A DNA stretch of 64,000 nucleotides. It comes from Oscillospiraceae bacterium (GTDB lineage: Bacteria > Bacillota > Clostridia > Oscillospirales > Oscillospiraceae). Positions 42,206-51,445 of the stretch are shown here, one piece after another (position 1 is the first letter of the stretch; each line of letters starts with the position of its first letter). The translations under genes and the position numbers were made by a program. Where the stretch lies: positions 48,068-112,067 of the forward strand of contig JAETOQ010000004.1 in NCBI GenBank assembly GCA_021771635.1, read 5' to 3'. The notes under the pieces are model-generated. The model was not told where the DNA came from. It was given only the letters and a program-made list of their open reading frames with translations, and did not search any database.

Positions 42206-43210
42206 TTGGCTAAAAAAATCAAAGACACCGATTACCTGGCGATCTCCGCCCGCATCCGGGCCATGGAGAACAGTCTGCTGACCCGGGAGCGGATGGAACA
42301 GGTCCTGGACGCCCGCACCGACGACGAGGCGGTCAAGATCCTCCAGGAGTGCGGCTATCCGGAATTGGACCCCACACATCCGGAGGCCATGGACGCAGCT
42401 CTGTCCGCGGCGCGGGAGGCGACGCTGGCCGACTTGGCGGACAGCGCCCCGGACCCCAGGTATATCGATATTTTTAAGCTGAAATATGACTATCACAATG
42501 CAAAGGCCATCCTGAAGGCAAGCGCTGTGGGCATGGACCCGGACCGCCTGCTGATGGATATGGGCCGGGTGAGCACGTCGGAGCTGAAGGAGGCCGTCCA
42601 GACCGGCAACTTTGAAAATCTCCCTGCCCGTCTGGCCGCCGCCGTGGCGGAGGCCAAGGAGGTGCTGGACACCACCCGGGACCCCCAGCTCAGCGACATC
42701 GTGCTGGACCGCTGGTACTACAAGGACATGGGTGACGCGGCGGAGGACACCGGCAGCGAATTTCTGCGGGGCTATGTCAAAGTCCAAATCGACGCCGCCA
42801 ACCTGCGTACGCTGGTCCGGACTCTCCGGATGGGCAAGAACGCGGATTTCCTGCGGGGGGTCCTGTTCGAGGGCGGAGAGATCACTCCCGACGCGATCCT
42901 GACCATCAGTGCTGCTGGCGGCAGCGGCATGACGGAGCTGTACGCGCCCACACGGTTCCAGGCGGCGGCGGAAGCCGGCGCCGAGGCGCTGCACGGCGGC
43001 GCCCTGACGGAGTTTGAAAAGCTCTGTGATGACGCGGTGGGCGAGTATCTGGCCGGGGCGCAGTTCGTGCCCTTCGGCGAGGCCCCGCTGCTGGGATATC
43101 TTGCGGCGCGGGAGACGGAGTACACCAACCTGCGGATCCTGCTGCTGGGACGCAGCACGGGCCTGAGCGCCGATGTGATCCGTTCCCGGCTTCGTGCCAG
43201 CTATGTGTAA
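42206..43210 (+). CDS. ntpC: V-type ATPase subunit C
   Basis: Subunit C (d) links the central stalk to the rotor ring. The 334-residue all-helical protein starts AKKIKDTDYLAISARIRAMENSLL and has DIFKLKYDYHNAKAILKA and NLRTLVRTLRMGK, matching the family. The start is a TTG at 42206, with AAGGAGGAA at good spacing; the upstream ATG frame has no ribosome site. Confidence 0.92.
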   Translation: MAKKIKDTDYLAISARIRAMENSLLTRERMEQVLDARTDDEAVKILQECGYPELDPTHPEAMDAALSAAREATLADLADSAPDPRYIDIFKLKYDYHNAKAILKASAVGMDPDRLLMDMGRVSTSELKEAVQTGNFENLPARLAAAVAEAKEVLDTTRDPQLSDIVLDRWYYKDMGDAAEDTGSEFLRGYVKVQIDAANLRTLVRTLRMGKNADFLRGVLFEGGEITPDAILTISAAGGSGMTELYAPTRFQAAAEAGAEALHGGALTEFEKLCDDAVGEYLAGAQFVPFGEAPLLGYLAARETEYTNLRILLLGRSTGLSADVIRSRLRASYV

Positions 43211-43219
43211 GGCGGTGAA

Positions 43220-43540
43220 ATGATGGCTGCAACGTATCAAATCGCCGTCATCGGCGACTGGGAATCCGTGATGGGATTCCGTGCCCTGGGGCTGGATACC
43301 TATCCCGTCACCTCCGTGGAGGAGGCGAAGGAGAAGGTCCGGGAACTGGCAAAAGCAGACTGCGCGGTGATCTATCTCACCGAACAGCTGGCAAAGGACA
43401 TGGAGGATGTGATCGCCCGCTACAAGGACGAGCTGCGCCCTGCCATCATCCTCATCCCCGGACGGGAGGGCTCCCTGGGCATCGGTAAAAACAATATCCA
43501 GAGGGCAATCGAAAGAGCGGTCGGCGCCGACATTTTGTAA
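43220..43540 (+). CDS. ntpG: V-type ATPase subunit F
   Basis: The 106-residue central-stalk subunit has the Rossmann-like start IAVIGDWESVMGFRALGLD and ends with the basic helix GIGKNNIQRAIERAVG. Two ATGs occur in a row; GGCGGTGAA lies before the first. It fits the order C-F-A-B-D known from NtpCGABD. Gene naming differs between species (F in archaea, G in Enterococcus). Confidence 0.92.
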   Translation: MMAATYQIAVIGDWESVMGFRALGLDTYPVTSVEEAKEKVRELAKADCAVIYLTEQLAKDMEDVIARYKDELRPAIILIPGREGSLGIGKNNIQRAIERAVGADIL

Positions 43541-43709
43541 AGTTTTGCGTCATAAACTCATTCTCCGCAGCAGGGCTCCCGAAGGGGGCCAATACCGGAG
43601 CCCAGTGGAACGGGTCCGGTGGGGAGAGGAGGAGCAAGGGAGCGGCGCAGTTTCCGGCGGAGTCGGAAAGATCGCTGCTTTGCGACGACGAGAAAGAAGG
43701 TATTCTATT

Positions 43710-45479
43710 TTGAGCGGTAAAGTTGTTAAAGTTTCCGGACCGCTGGTAGTGGCCACGGGCCTTGCGGACGCCAACATGTCCGACGTGGTCCGTGTGGGCC
43801 CCCAGCGTCTGATCGGCGAGATCCTGACCATGAAGGGCGACACCGCCTCCATCCAGGTCTATGAGGAGACCTCCGGCCTTGGCCCCGGCGCCGTGGTGGA
43901 GACCACCGGCGCGCCCATGAGCGTGGAGCTGGGACCCGGCATGATCGAGGGCATCTACGATGGCATCCAGCGCCCGCTGGAGAAGATCGTGGAGAAGGTG
44001 GGCGCCTGCATCACCCGCGGCGTGGAAGTCCCCGCAGTTAGCCATGAGAAGAAGTGGGAGTTCACCGCCACCGCCAAGGTGGGCGACAAGGTCACCGGCG
44101 GCGACATCCTGGGCACTGTGCCGGAGACGGCGGTGGTGCTCCACAAGATCATGGTGCCCCCCAAGATGAGCGGCACCATCACCGACATCAAGAGCGGCTC
44201 CTTCAACGTGACGGAGACCATCGCCACACTAAAGACGGATGACGGCAGGGAAGTGCCGTTGACCATGCTTCAGAAGTGGCCCGTCCGTGTGGGCCGTCCC
44301 TACACGAAAAAGTATCCCCCCGAGAGGCCCCTTTGCTCCGGCCAGCGGATCATTGACACCATGTTCCCCATCGCCAAGGGCGGCACGGCCGCCGTGCCCG
44401 GTCCCTTCGGCTCCGGCAAGACCGTGGTGCAGCACCAGCTGGCAAAGTGGTCCGATGTGGACATCGTGATCTACATCGGCTGCGGCGAGCGCGGCAACGA
44501 GATGACCGATGTTCTGCGGGAGTTCCCGGAACTGAAGGACCCCCGCACCGGCGAGTCTTTGATGAAGCGGACGGTGCTGATCGCCAACACCTCCGATATG
44601 CCCGTTGCCGCCCGTGAGGCCAGCGTCTACACCGGCATCACCATCGCCGAGTACTTCCGTGACATGGGCTACGATGTGGCCGTCATCGCCGACTCCACCT
44701 CCCGCTGGGCCGAGGCCCTGCGTGAGATGTCCGGCCGTCTGGAAGAGATGCCCGGCGAAGAGGGCTATCCCGCCTACCTTGCCTCACGCCTTGCCCAGTT
44801 CTACGAGCGTGCCGGCTCCGTGGAGTGCATCGGCTCCGATGACCGCCGGGGCAGCCTGACCGCCGTTGGCGCGGTCTCCCCTCCGGGCGGCGACCTCTCC
44901 GAGCCTGTGTCCCAGGCCACCATGCGGATCGTGAAGGTGTTCTGGGCGCTGGATTCCTCCCTCGCCTATAAGCGCCATTTCCCGGCCATCAACTGGCTGA
45001 CGTCCTACTCTTTGTATCTGGATACTCTGAAGCCCTGGTTCGATGAGAACTTTGGGCCGGAGTTCATGCAGAACCGGAGCCAGGCCATGAGCATCCTGCA
45101 GAATGAAGCCAGCCTGAACGAGATCGTCCAGCTGGTTGGTAAGGACGCGCTTTCTCCCGCTGACCAGCTGACGCTGGAAGTGGCCCGGATGGTCCGGGAG
45201 GACTTCCTGCAGCAAAACGCCTTTACCGATATTGATGGCTATTCCAGCTATGACCGGCAGGAAAAGCTCCTTGCCATCATCCTCAGCTACGACAAGCTCT
45301 GCCGGGACGCCATCGGCCAGGGAGCGCCTGTGACGAAGCTCTTTGAGATCCCCGCCCGTGAAAAGATCGGCCGCGCCAAGAGCGTGCCCGCGGATGACTA
45401 TCCCCAGGTGTACCGTCAGATCCAGGCGGAGATGGAGCAGCAGATCGAAGAGATCGCCGCCCAGGGAGGTGAGCAGTAA
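43710..45479 (+). CDS. ntpA: V-type ATPase catalytic subunit A
   Basis: This is the catalytic ATP-binding subunit. The 589-residue protein has the Walker A loop [11 protein letters not shown] (about residues 230-240), [37 protein letters not shown], and the A-specific non-homologous insert (about 110-200). The frame is open upstream to 43545. The TTG at 43710, nine bases after AAGAAGG, gives the usual N-terminus [14 protein letters not shown]. The 170-base gap before it holds no other gene. It overlaps ntpB by one base. Confidence 0.96.
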   Translation: MSGKVVKVSGPLVVATGLADANMSDVVRVGPQRLIGEILTMKGDTASIQVYEETSGLGPGAVVETTGAPMSVELGPGMIEGIYDGIQRPLEKIVEKVGACITRGVEVPAVSHEKKWEFTATAKVGDKVTGGDILGTVPETAVVLHKIMVPPKMSGTITDIKSGSFNVTETIATLKTDDGREVPLTMLQKWPVRVGRPYTKKYPPERPLCSGQRIIDTMFPIAKGGTAAVPGPFGSGKTVVQHQLAKWSDVDIVIYIGCGERGNEMTDVLREFPELKDPRTGESLMKRTVLIANTSDMPVAAREASVYTGITIAEYFRDMGYDVAVIADSTSRWAEALREMSGRLEEMPGEEGYPAYLASRLAQFYERAGSVECIGSDDRRGSLTAVGAVSPPGGDLSEPVSQATMRIVKVFWALDSSLAYKRHFPAINWLTSYSLYLDTLKPWFDENFGPEFMQNRSQAMSILQNEASLNEIVQLVGKDALSPADQLTLEVARMVREDFLQQNAFTDIDGYSSYDRQEKLLAIILSYDKLCRDAIGQGAPVTKLFEIPAREKIGRAKSVPADDYPQVYRQIQAEMEQQIEEIAAQGGEQ

Positions 45480-46864
45480 TGATTCGTGAATACAAAACCG
45501 TAGAAGAGATCAACGGCCCTCTGATGATGGTCCGCATGGTGGAGAATGTCACCTACGATGAGCTGGTGGAGATCCAGCTGCATGACGGCTCCCTCCGCCG
45601 CGGCAAGGTGCTGGAGGTCAACGGTGACGCCGCCGTGGTGCAGCTGTTCGAGTCCGCCGCCGGCATCAACCTGGCTGACGCCAAGGTTCGCTTCCTGGGC
45701 CATCCCCTGCAGCTGGGCGTGTCCGGCGACATGCTGGGCCGGGTGTTCAACGGCATGGGCCAGCCCATTGACGGCGGTCCCGACATTCTGCCCGAGGAGT
45801 ACCGGGACATCAACGGCCTGCCCATGAACCCCGCCGCCCGTGACTACCCCAACGAGTTCATTCAGACCGGTGTTTCCACCATCGATGGCCTGAACACCCT
45901 GGTCCGTGGCCAGAAGCTGCCCATTTTCTCCGGCTCCGGCCTGCCCCACGCCAACCTGGCGGCCCAGATCGCCCGTCAGGCCAAGGTGCTGGGGGACGAG
46001 GCGGCCAACTTCGCCGTGGTGTTTGCCGCCATCGGCATCACCTTTGAGGAATCCGAGTTCTTCGTCAGCGAGTTCCGCCGCACCGGCGCCATCGACCGTA
46101 CCGTGCTGTTTTCAAACCTGGCCAATGACCCGGCCGTCGAGCGTATCAGTACGCCCCGTATGGCACTGACCGCCGCTGAGTACCTGGCCTTCGAGAAGGG
46201 CATGCATGTGCTGGTCATCATGACCGACATCACCAACTACGCCGAGGCCCTGCGTGAGGTCTCCGCCGCCAAGAAGGAGGTCCCGGGCCGCCGCGGCTTC
46301 CCCGGCTACCTGTACACCGACCTGGCCACCCTCTATGAGCGGGCCGGCCGCCGGCTGGGCAATCCCGGCTCCATCACCCTGATCCCCATCCTGACCATGC
46401 CCGAGGACGATAAGACCCACCCCATCCCCGACCTGACCGGCTATATCACCGAGGGCCAGATCATCCTCTCCCGCGCGCTGTACCGCCAGGGCATCCACCC
46501 GCCGGTGGACGTTCTGCCCTCTCTGAGCCGTCTGAAGGACAAGGGCGTGGGCAAGGGCAAGACCCGGGAGGACCACGCCGACACCATGAACCAGCTCTTT
46601 GCCGCCTACTCCACCGGTAAGGACAACAAGGAGCTGATGTCCATTCTGGGCGAGGCGGCTCTGACACCCACGGACCTGCTGTACGCCAAATTCGCCGATG
46701 AATTTGAAAAGCGGTACGTGAATCAGGGCTATGAGGAAAACCGCTCCATTGAGGAGACGCTGAACCTGGGCTGGGAGCTGCTTTCCATCCTTCCCAAGGG
46801 CGAGCTGAAGCGGATCAAACCGGAACTGATCGAGAAGTACTGGCCGAAGAAAGACGAGCAATAA
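45479..46864 (+). CDS. ntpB: V-type ATPase subunit B
   Basis: Non-catalytic ATPase subunit of 461 residues. It has [15 protein letters not shown] at the start, [20 protein letters not shown] where Walker A is degenerate, [36 protein letters not shown], and [33 protein letters not shown] lies before the ATG, which overlaps the ntpA stop. Confidence 0.97.
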   Translation: MIREYKTVEEINGPLMMVRMVENVTYDELVEIQLHDGSLRRGKVLEVNGDAAVVQLFESAAGINLADAKVRFLGHPLQLGVSGDMLGRVFNGMGQPIDGGPDILPEEYRDINGLPMNPAARDYPNEFIQTGVSTIDGLNTLVRGQKLPIFSGSGLPHANLAAQIARQAKVLGDEAANFAVVFAAIGITFEESEFFVSEFRRTGAIDRTVLFSNLANDPAVERISTPRMALTAAEYLAFEKGMHVLVIMTDITNYAEALREVSAAKKEVPGRRGFPGYLYTDLATLYERAGRRLGNPGSITLIPILTMPEDDKTHPIPDLTGYITEGQIILSRALYRQGIHPPVDVLPSLSRLKDKGVGKGKTREDHADTMNQLFAAYSTGKDNKELMSILGEAALTPTDLLYAKFADEFEKRYVNQGYEENRSIEETLNLGWELLSILPKGELKRIKPELIEKYWPKKDEQ

Positions 46865-46877
46865 GGAGGGGTGAGCC

Positions 46878-47582
46878 ATGGCGAATATCACGGTAAGCCC
46901 TACCCGTATGGAGCTCACCCGCCTCAAGGGCAAGCTGCGCACCGCCCAGCGGGGCCATAAGCTGCTGAAAGACAAGCGGGATGAGCTGATGAAGCAGTTT
47001 CTGGACACGGTGCGGGAGGTCCGCTCCCTCCGCGCCGAGGTGGAGGAGGAGCTGATGACGGTGCATAAATCCTTCACCGTTGCCTCCGCCCTGATGAGCT
47101 CCGAGGCGCTGGAGCAGGCCCTGCTCTATCCCAAGCAGAGCGTGGAGCTGACGCAGACCAGCCAGAACATCATGTCCGTCAACGTTCCCGTCTACAACTT
47201 CCAGACCAAGACCCGCTCCGATTCCGACATCTATCCCTACGGCTTCGCGGCCACCTCCGGTGAGCTGGATACAGCGGTAGATGCCCTGGGAAAGGTGTTT
47301 CAGAAGATGCTGAAGCTGGCGGAGATCGAAAAATCCGCCCAGCTGATGGCGGAGGAGATCGAAAAGACCCGCCGCCGGGTCAACGCGCTGGAATATGTGA
47401 TGATCCCCAACACTCAGGAAGCCATCCGCTATATCACCATGAAGCTGGATGAAAATGATCGCGCAACGACCACTCGGCTGATGAAGGTGAAGGATATGAT
47501 CCTGAAGGAAAGCCTGGAGGAGAAGCGGTCTGAGACAGCCAAGGCCATTGAGACGTTTGGGGCAGGAGAAAAGCCTGTGTAG
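46878..47582 (+). CDS. ntpD: V-type ATPase subunit D
   Basis: Central rotor shaft subunit of 234 residues with long coiled-coil arms: PTRMELTRLKGKLRTAQRGHKLLKDKRDELM at the start and TRRRVNALEYVMIPNTQEAIRYITMKLDENDR in the C-terminal arm, both family signatures. AAGGAGGGGTGAGCC precedes the ATG. It is the last gene of the operon. Confidence 0.96.
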   Translation: MANITVSPTRMELTRLKGKLRTAQRGHKLLKDKRDELMKQFLDTVREVRSLRAEVEEELMTVHKSFTVASALMSSEALEQALLYPKQSVELTQTSQNIMSVNVPVYNFQTKTRSDSDIYPYGFAATSGELDTAVDALGKVFQKMLKLAEIEKSAQLMAEEIEKTRRRVNALEYVMIPNTQEAIRYITMKLDENDRATTTRLMKVKDMILKESLEEKRSETAKAIETFGAGEKPV

Positions 47583-47619
47583 ACCGGAAGAGAAAGCGTT
47601 TCTGATACGATGAAGAACG

Positions 47620-47658
47620 GGGCGGCCCCCTTTTGAGGAAAGGGCCGCCCTGTTGTTT
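47620..47658 (+). terminator. Terminator of the V-ATPase operon
   Basis: A GGGCGGCCC/GGGCCGCCC stem with an added CCTTTT/AAAGG-type extension, followed by TGTTGTTTT. Confidence 0.85.
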
Positions 47659-47691
47659 TGCAGTCAGAATGAGGGTTAGCTATGCAAAACC

Positions 47692-47720
47692 TTGACAAAC
47701 AGCGCGGAATGGAATAGATT
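47692..47720 (+). promoter_or_regulatory. Promoter of fprA
   Basis: TTGACA (47692-47697) and TAGATT (47715-47720) with 17-base spacing. Confidence 0.75.
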
Positions 47721-47760
47721 ATGATTTGAAAAAAATCTTGTGAAAAGGGAGAATCGAATC

Positions 47761-48966
47761 ATGTATTGTACGCAGTCCGTCATGTCGGATATCCTGTTCA
47801 TCGGTGCCTCTGACCGCCGGCTGGCCCTGTTTGAAAATGTGTTTCCCATTCCCCGGGGTGTTTCCTATAACGCCTATCTGGTCCTGGACGAAAAGACCGT
47901 TCTGCTGGACACTGTGGACAAGGCGGTGGGAGACCGCTTCCTGGAAAATCTGGAACACGGCCTGGAGGGCCGTCCCCTGGACTATGTGGTGGTGGACCAC
48001 ATGGAGCCGGACCACTGTGCCACGCTGGGAGAGGTCCTGCGGCGCTACCCCGAGGCCCAGGTAGTGGGCAATGGCAAGACCGCCGCCATGATCGGACAGT
48101 TCTTTGACATCGACCTGACCGGCCGGGTGGTGACTGTGAAGGAGGGGGATACCCTGACCACAGGCCGCCACACCTTCACCTTCGCCATGGCGCCTATGGT
48201 CCACTGGCCGGAGGTCATGGTGACCTATGACACCACGGATAAGATCCTTTTCTCCGCCGATGCCTTCGGCACCTTCGGCGCTCTGAACGGCAACATATTC
48301 GCGGATCAGGTCAACTTTGAGCGGAACTGGCTGGACGATGCCCGGCGCTATTACACCAACATCGTTGGGAAGTACGGCGCTCAGGTCCAGGCGCTGCTGA
48401 AAAAGGCCGCCGGGCTGGACATCGCCATGGTCTGCCCCCTCCACGGCCCCATCTGGCGGGAGAACATTGCATGGTTCGTGGACAAGTATCAAAAGTGGAG
48501 CACTTATACGCCGGAGGAACGGGGCGCGGCCATCTTCTGCGGTTCTGTGTACGGCAATACGGAGAACGCGGCAGAGATCCTGGCAAACCGGCTTGCGGAG
48601 AAGGGCGTGCAGAATATTGCCCTGTATGATGTGGCCCACACGGATGTGTCCCAGCTGGTGAGCGAGGCCTTCCGGTGCAGCCACCTGGTCTTTGCCGCTG
48701 CTACATATAACGGGGCTGTCTTTACGCCCATGGAAAACCTGCTGCTGGACCTGAAGGCCCATAATCTGCAAAACCGCACCGCGGCCCTCATCGACAACGG
48801 CAGCTGGGCCGCCGTTGCGGGCAGGCAGATGCGGGAGCTGCTCTCGTCCATGAAGAACATGACGGTGCTGGAGGGAGCTGTTACCGTGAAGTCCTCCGTA
48901 AAGGAGGCCCAGCGGGAGGCGCTGGAAGCCCTGGCGGATACGCTGGCGGCGGAGATCCTGGGATAA
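47761..48966 (+). CDS. fprA: A-type flavoprotein (flavodiiron), FprA
   Basis: Flavodiiron proteins reduce oxygen to water or nitric oxide to nitrous oxide in anaerobes. The 401-residue protein has a metallo-beta-lactamase domain with the diiron ligands HMEPDH (80-85), His in MVHWPEV, Asp in SADAFG and His in CPLHGP, and a C-terminal flavodoxin domain with FCGSVYGNTENAA for FMN. No rubredoxin domain is fused. The ATG at 47761 follows AAGGGAG. Ferritin lies 485 bases downstream, and both fit oxygen and iron stress defence. Confidence 0.94.
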   Translation: MYCTQSVMSDILFIGASDRRLALFENVFPIPRGVSYNAYLVLDEKTVLLDTVDKAVGDRFLENLEHGLEGRPLDYVVVDHMEPDHCATLGEVLRRYPEAQVVGNGKTAAMIGQFFDIDLTGRVVTVKEGDTLTTGRHTFTFAMAPMVHWPEVMVTYDTTDKILFSADAFGTFGALNGNIFADQVNFERNWLDDARRYYTNIVGKYGAQVQALLKKAAGLDIAMVCPLHGPIWRENIAWFVDKYQKWSTYTPEERGAAIFCGSVYGNTENAAEILANRLAEKGVQNIALYDVAHTDVSQLVSEAFRCSHLVFAAATYNGAVFTPMENLLLDLKAHNLQNRTAALIDNGSWAAVAGRQMRELLSSMKNMTVLEGAVTVKSSVKEAQREALEALADTLAAEILG

Positions 48967-49290
48967 ACAAAGAATAAGAGCATGGGCATCGGTAAGATGC
49001 TCCCGCTCCCTGGCCAGGTAAGCAGCAAAGCCAGCGTCCCAATGGCAGACGTATTTGGCAGCATTGTAAAGGGCAAAACGAAGATACGGGAGCCTCGTTT
49101 CTCCATGAGGGGATAGCAGTTCTTAAGCTGGCCGGAATGGTGGTAATGGGAGAATGCAGCGCATCCATGATGGCCTGGACCACGGTTTCAATTTCTTTAA
49201 TCTCGGCATCCGGTTCCCGAATGAGCCGGATGGTGTGCCGCAATTCCAGGGACTTGGCGGGCAACCTGGAGCCAACGGAGCATCTGGCGG
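48967..49290 (-). pseudogene. Remnant of an IS110-type transposase
   Basis: On the minus strand, near 49280, one reads SVGSRLPAKSLELRHTIRLI, EPDAEIKEIE and HSPITTIP. Then a jump follows, with about 40 residues of the usual sequence missing, to QLKNCYPLMEKRGSR. After a one-base shift comes YLRFALYNAAKYVCHWDAGFAAYL. This order matches the C-terminal transposase domain of IS110/IS1111 elements. The N-terminal catalytic half is missing and the fragment is frameshifted, so it is dead. Confidence 0.7.
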
Positions 49291-49451
49291 TATTGAACTG
49301 ATCAACAGACCTGCAAAGGGCTGTGGTTGGCACCTTTCCTGAACCATCTTGTGGCAGGAGCTTTTCACCAATCCACAGATCCCTTACAGTGCAGCACAGC
49401 CGAAGGGCTTTAATAACTACTACTACTCTATAAGACAAGGAGCATATTTTC

Positions 49452-49964
49452 ATGCTGAACACAAAAGTCAGGGACCTGCTGAACCAGCAGGTCAACAAGG
49501 AGTTCTACTCCGCCTATCTGTATCTGGACTTCTCCAACTACTTCGAGGCCCGGGGACTGGACGGCTTCGCCAACTGGTACAAGATCCAGGCCCAGGAGGA
49601 GCGGGACCACGCCATGCTGTTCTACCAGTATCTGCACAACAACAACGAGGCCGTGACACTGGACGCCATCGCCAAGCCCGACAAGGAGCTGGACAGCGAC
49701 ATGACCGTGCTGAAGGCCGGCCTGGAGCATGAGCTCTACGTCACCAGCCTCATCAACGACATCTATGCCGCCGCCTATGAGGTAAAGGACTTCCGCACCA
49801 TGCAGTTCCTGGACTGGTTCGTCAAGGAGCAGGGCGAGGAGGAGACCAACGCCAACGACCTGATCTCCAAGATGGAGCTGTTCGGCTCCGATCCCAAGAG
49901 CCTGTACATGCTCAACAGCGAGCTGGGCACCCGGGTATACAGCGCCCCCTCTCTGGTGCTGTAA
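49452..49964 (+). CDS. ftn: Ferritin
   Basis: Ferritin oxidises and stores iron in a 24-subunit shell. The 170-residue protein shows the ferroxidase ligands Glu17, Glu50 and His53 (AQEERDHA), Glu94 (GLEHELYV) and Glu130-region EQGEEET, as in bacterial non-haem FtnA. AAGGAG lies before the ATG at 49452. The upstream DNA is an insertion-sequence remnant, so the promoter must lie in the 150 bases between; none is clear. A palindromic terminator follows. Confidence 0.96.
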   Translation: MLNTKVRDLLNQQVNKEFYSAYLYLDFSNYFEARGLDGFANWYKIQAQEERDHAMLFYQYLHNNNEAVTLDAIAKPDKELDSDMTVLKAGLEHELYVTSLINDIYAAAYEVKDFRTMQFLDWFVKEQGEEETNANDLISKMELFGSDPKSLYMLNSELGTRVYSAPSLVL

Positions 49965-49985
49965 GAGACATGGACGATATCGCAG

Positions 49986-50015
49986 AAAAAGCGGCCGCTG
50001 ACGCGGCCGCTTTTT
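49986..50015 (+). terminator. Ferritin terminator
   Basis: A perfect AAAAAGCGGCCGC stem with loop TGAC and a TTTTT tail. Confidence 0.9.
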
Positions 50016-50065
50016 CCACAGTGCCAAAATCAATGCGATCCCAGATTCTGCCATGGGGCGCAGTC

Positions 50066-50280
50066 ATACTAAACTTCATGAAAAAGTAGACGAAGTCTCC
50101 CCGCAAGGGGGATGCGATATTCGTAAGGCGCTGAAGCGACAACGACTATCCAATGCTTTTTATAGCGCCGAAGGCGCGTTGAAGTCTTGTGAGACGGCAT
50201 TTGTGCCTGTGGCACAAATAGGCGGCGCGCTTAGCGATGCCTTCTTCCGCAGAAAATATCTATTTTCTGTGGAAGAATCG
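50066..50280. mobile_element. Palindromic element of the ATAC-CTTC family
   Basis: The element starts ATACTAAACTTC (50066-50077) and ends GAAGAATCGTAT (50272-50283), inverted repeats with nine of twelve matches, flanked by CAGTC and CAGAC. The ends resemble those of the elements at 33884 and 51267, but the inside is different and carries several stems: CTCCCC/GGGGGA, GCGCCGAAGGCGC, TTGTGCC/GGCACAA and CTTCCGCAGAAAATA with its complement. No gene inside. Confidence 0.6.
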
Positions 50281-50282
50281 TA

Positions 50283-50609
50283 TCAGACGCTGATCCTGGA
50301 TTCCTCGTTTTTGATCTCCCAGTGGATGAGGAAGGTCAGGGCGCCCCGCAGGAGAATGATGGCGCCCAGGGTGATGAGCTCCTGTGGCTCCCGGACGATA
50401 GCGGTGCGCAGGACCTCTCCGCCCAGCTTGAATTCCAGGGCCAGAGCAATGCCCTGGGCGAGGACCAGGCGGACATGGGGGTCCTTTTTGACACAGCCGA
50501 TGATGCTCCGCACCGCGGCCACCAGCAGGACTGTCACGCCCACACACTCCAAAAACAAGACACCGAATTGCACGATAAACTGGAATCCCTCTTCTAAAAA
50601 CTCAAGCAT
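50283..50609 (-). CDS. DUF1622 membrane protein
   Basis: The 108-residue protein has three membrane helices: IVQFGVLFLECVGVTVLLVAAV, LVLAQGIALALEFKLGGEVLRT, and LITLGAIILLRGALTFLIHWEI. This is the DUF1622 pattern, whose function is unknown. Of two nearby ATGs, 50609 has better spacing from AGAGGAT. Its stop codon falls at the edge of a palindromic element, so its last residues (RISV) may have been altered. Confidence 0.85.
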   Translation of the reverse strand: MLEFLEEGFQFIVQFGVLFLECVGVTVLLVAAVRSIIGCVKKDPHVRLVLAQGIALALEFKLGGEVLRTAIVREPQELITLGAIILLRGALTFLIHWEIKNEESRISV

Positions 50610-50648
50610 GGTCATGATCCTCTTTTCTCAAACGTTTGCGTTAACTGT

Positions 50649-50676
50649 ATCATAGCATAATTTGCGGGAATTACAA
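50649..50676 (-). promoter_or_regulatory. Promoter of the DUF1622 gene
   Basis: Minus strand TTGTAA (50671-50676) and TATGAT (50649-50654), 16 bases apart. A CAAACGTTTG palindrome (50629-50638) lies just downstream and could be an operator. Confidence 0.55.
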
Positions 50677-50694
50677 GGAAAATATCAGCTGACA

Positions 50695-50732
50695 ACAAAA
50701 AAGCAGGCCGTCCGGAGTTCCCGGACGGCCTG
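50695..50732 (-). terminator. Terminator of the thioesterase gene
   Basis: A perfect CAGGCCGTCCGG stem with loop AGTTC and a T-run on the minus strand. Confidence 0.9.
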
Positions 50733-50754
50733 AAACCGTGTGAAAAGGAGGAAA

Positions 50755-51150
50755 TTAACCCTCCAGCTTGGCGGTGCACTTGTTCAAAAAGCGCTCGTTG
50801 TTGATGATGGCACGGGTGTGGACGCCCTGGCCGATGGGGCCTTTTTCGTCCCAGGCCCTGACGGCGAAATCCACCATCTTGCCGTTTTCAGACACGGCGG
50901 TGATCTCCGCCTCCGCCCAGACGGTCATGCCGATGGGGGTGGGGGCGTCGTGGCTGATGTCCAGGTGCGTGCCAACGCTGCCCTGGCCGTCCTCCAGAAA
51001 GCTCTGAAGGCAGGTCAGCGCGGCGTTTTCCATCATGGCGGCCATAAAGGGCGTGCCGAACACCGGCAGGGCGCCGGAGCCGACAGCGGCGGCGGTGATC
51101 TCCTGTGTGACAGTCTGTTCCAGCTGGCACTTGGTTCCGATCAGGATCAT
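50755..51150 (-). CDS. Hotdog-fold thioesterase, FlK-like
   Basis: The 131-residue protein resembles the fluoroacetyl-CoA thioesterase-like hotdog family: ALPVFGTPFMAAMMENAALTCLQSFLEDGQGSVGTHLDISHDAPTPIGMTV around residues 27-77, with the conserved Thr, Glu and His of FlK (Thr34-type in GTPFM, Glu41 in MMENA, His in THLDISH). In most Firmicutes such proteins act on other acyl-CoAs; the substrate here is unknown. AAGGAGG precedes the ATG. It is monocistronic. Confidence 0.85.
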   Translation of the reverse strand: MILIGTKCQLEQTVTQEITAAAVGSGALPVFGTPFMAAMMENAALTCLQSFLEDGQGSVGTHLDISHDAPTPIGMTVWAEAEITAVSENGKMVDFAVRAWDEKGPIGQGVHTRAIINNERFLNKCTAKLEG

Positions 51151-51221
51151 AAAAGTTCCTCCTTATGTGTGGTTTTGTGACGATTCCAGTGTACACCAAA
51201 AATAAGATTTTGCAGGAAAGA

Positions 51222-51250
51222 CCGGCGCTGGATCACCAGCGCCGGTTTTG
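51222..51250. terminator. Hairpin possibly ending the pot operon
   Basis: An ACCGGCGCTGG stem with loop ATCA. On the minus strand TCTTTCC follows. It is separated from potD by the element at 51267-51396, which may have been inserted before it. Confidence 0.4.
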
Positions 51251-51266
51251 AAGGCCGAAACGCGGC

Positions 51267-51396
51267 ATAATACTATTTCTTGATAAAAAGCTTTTTATCA
51301 AGTTCTAGTAAGACAACATTCTTGGCGGCTGCGCCGCCGGGCCGCAGAATGCGGCCCCATAAAACGATTGTATCGTTTTATGAAGAATTAGTATAA
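51267..51396. mobile_element. 130-bp MITE-like element with GCGGC target duplication
   Basis: The element starts ATAATACTATTTCTT and ends AAGAATTAGTATAA (12 of 14 end bases pair). GCGGC flanks it on both sides (51262-51266, 51397-51401), a 5-bp target duplication. It shares its right part with 33884-34057 but has a shorter stem (AAAAAGCTTTTTATC). No gene inside. Confidence 0.75.
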
Positions 51397-51445
51397 GCGG
51401 CTTTCAGCGGGAAGATGGCCGCTTGGGATGCGGTGTCTTAACGGA

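Noticed and set aside
43545..43709. 55-residue N-terminal extension of V-ATPase subunit A
   Set aside because: No ribosome site at 43545, and the extension has no match to the family; the TTG at 43710 gives the standard N-terminus.
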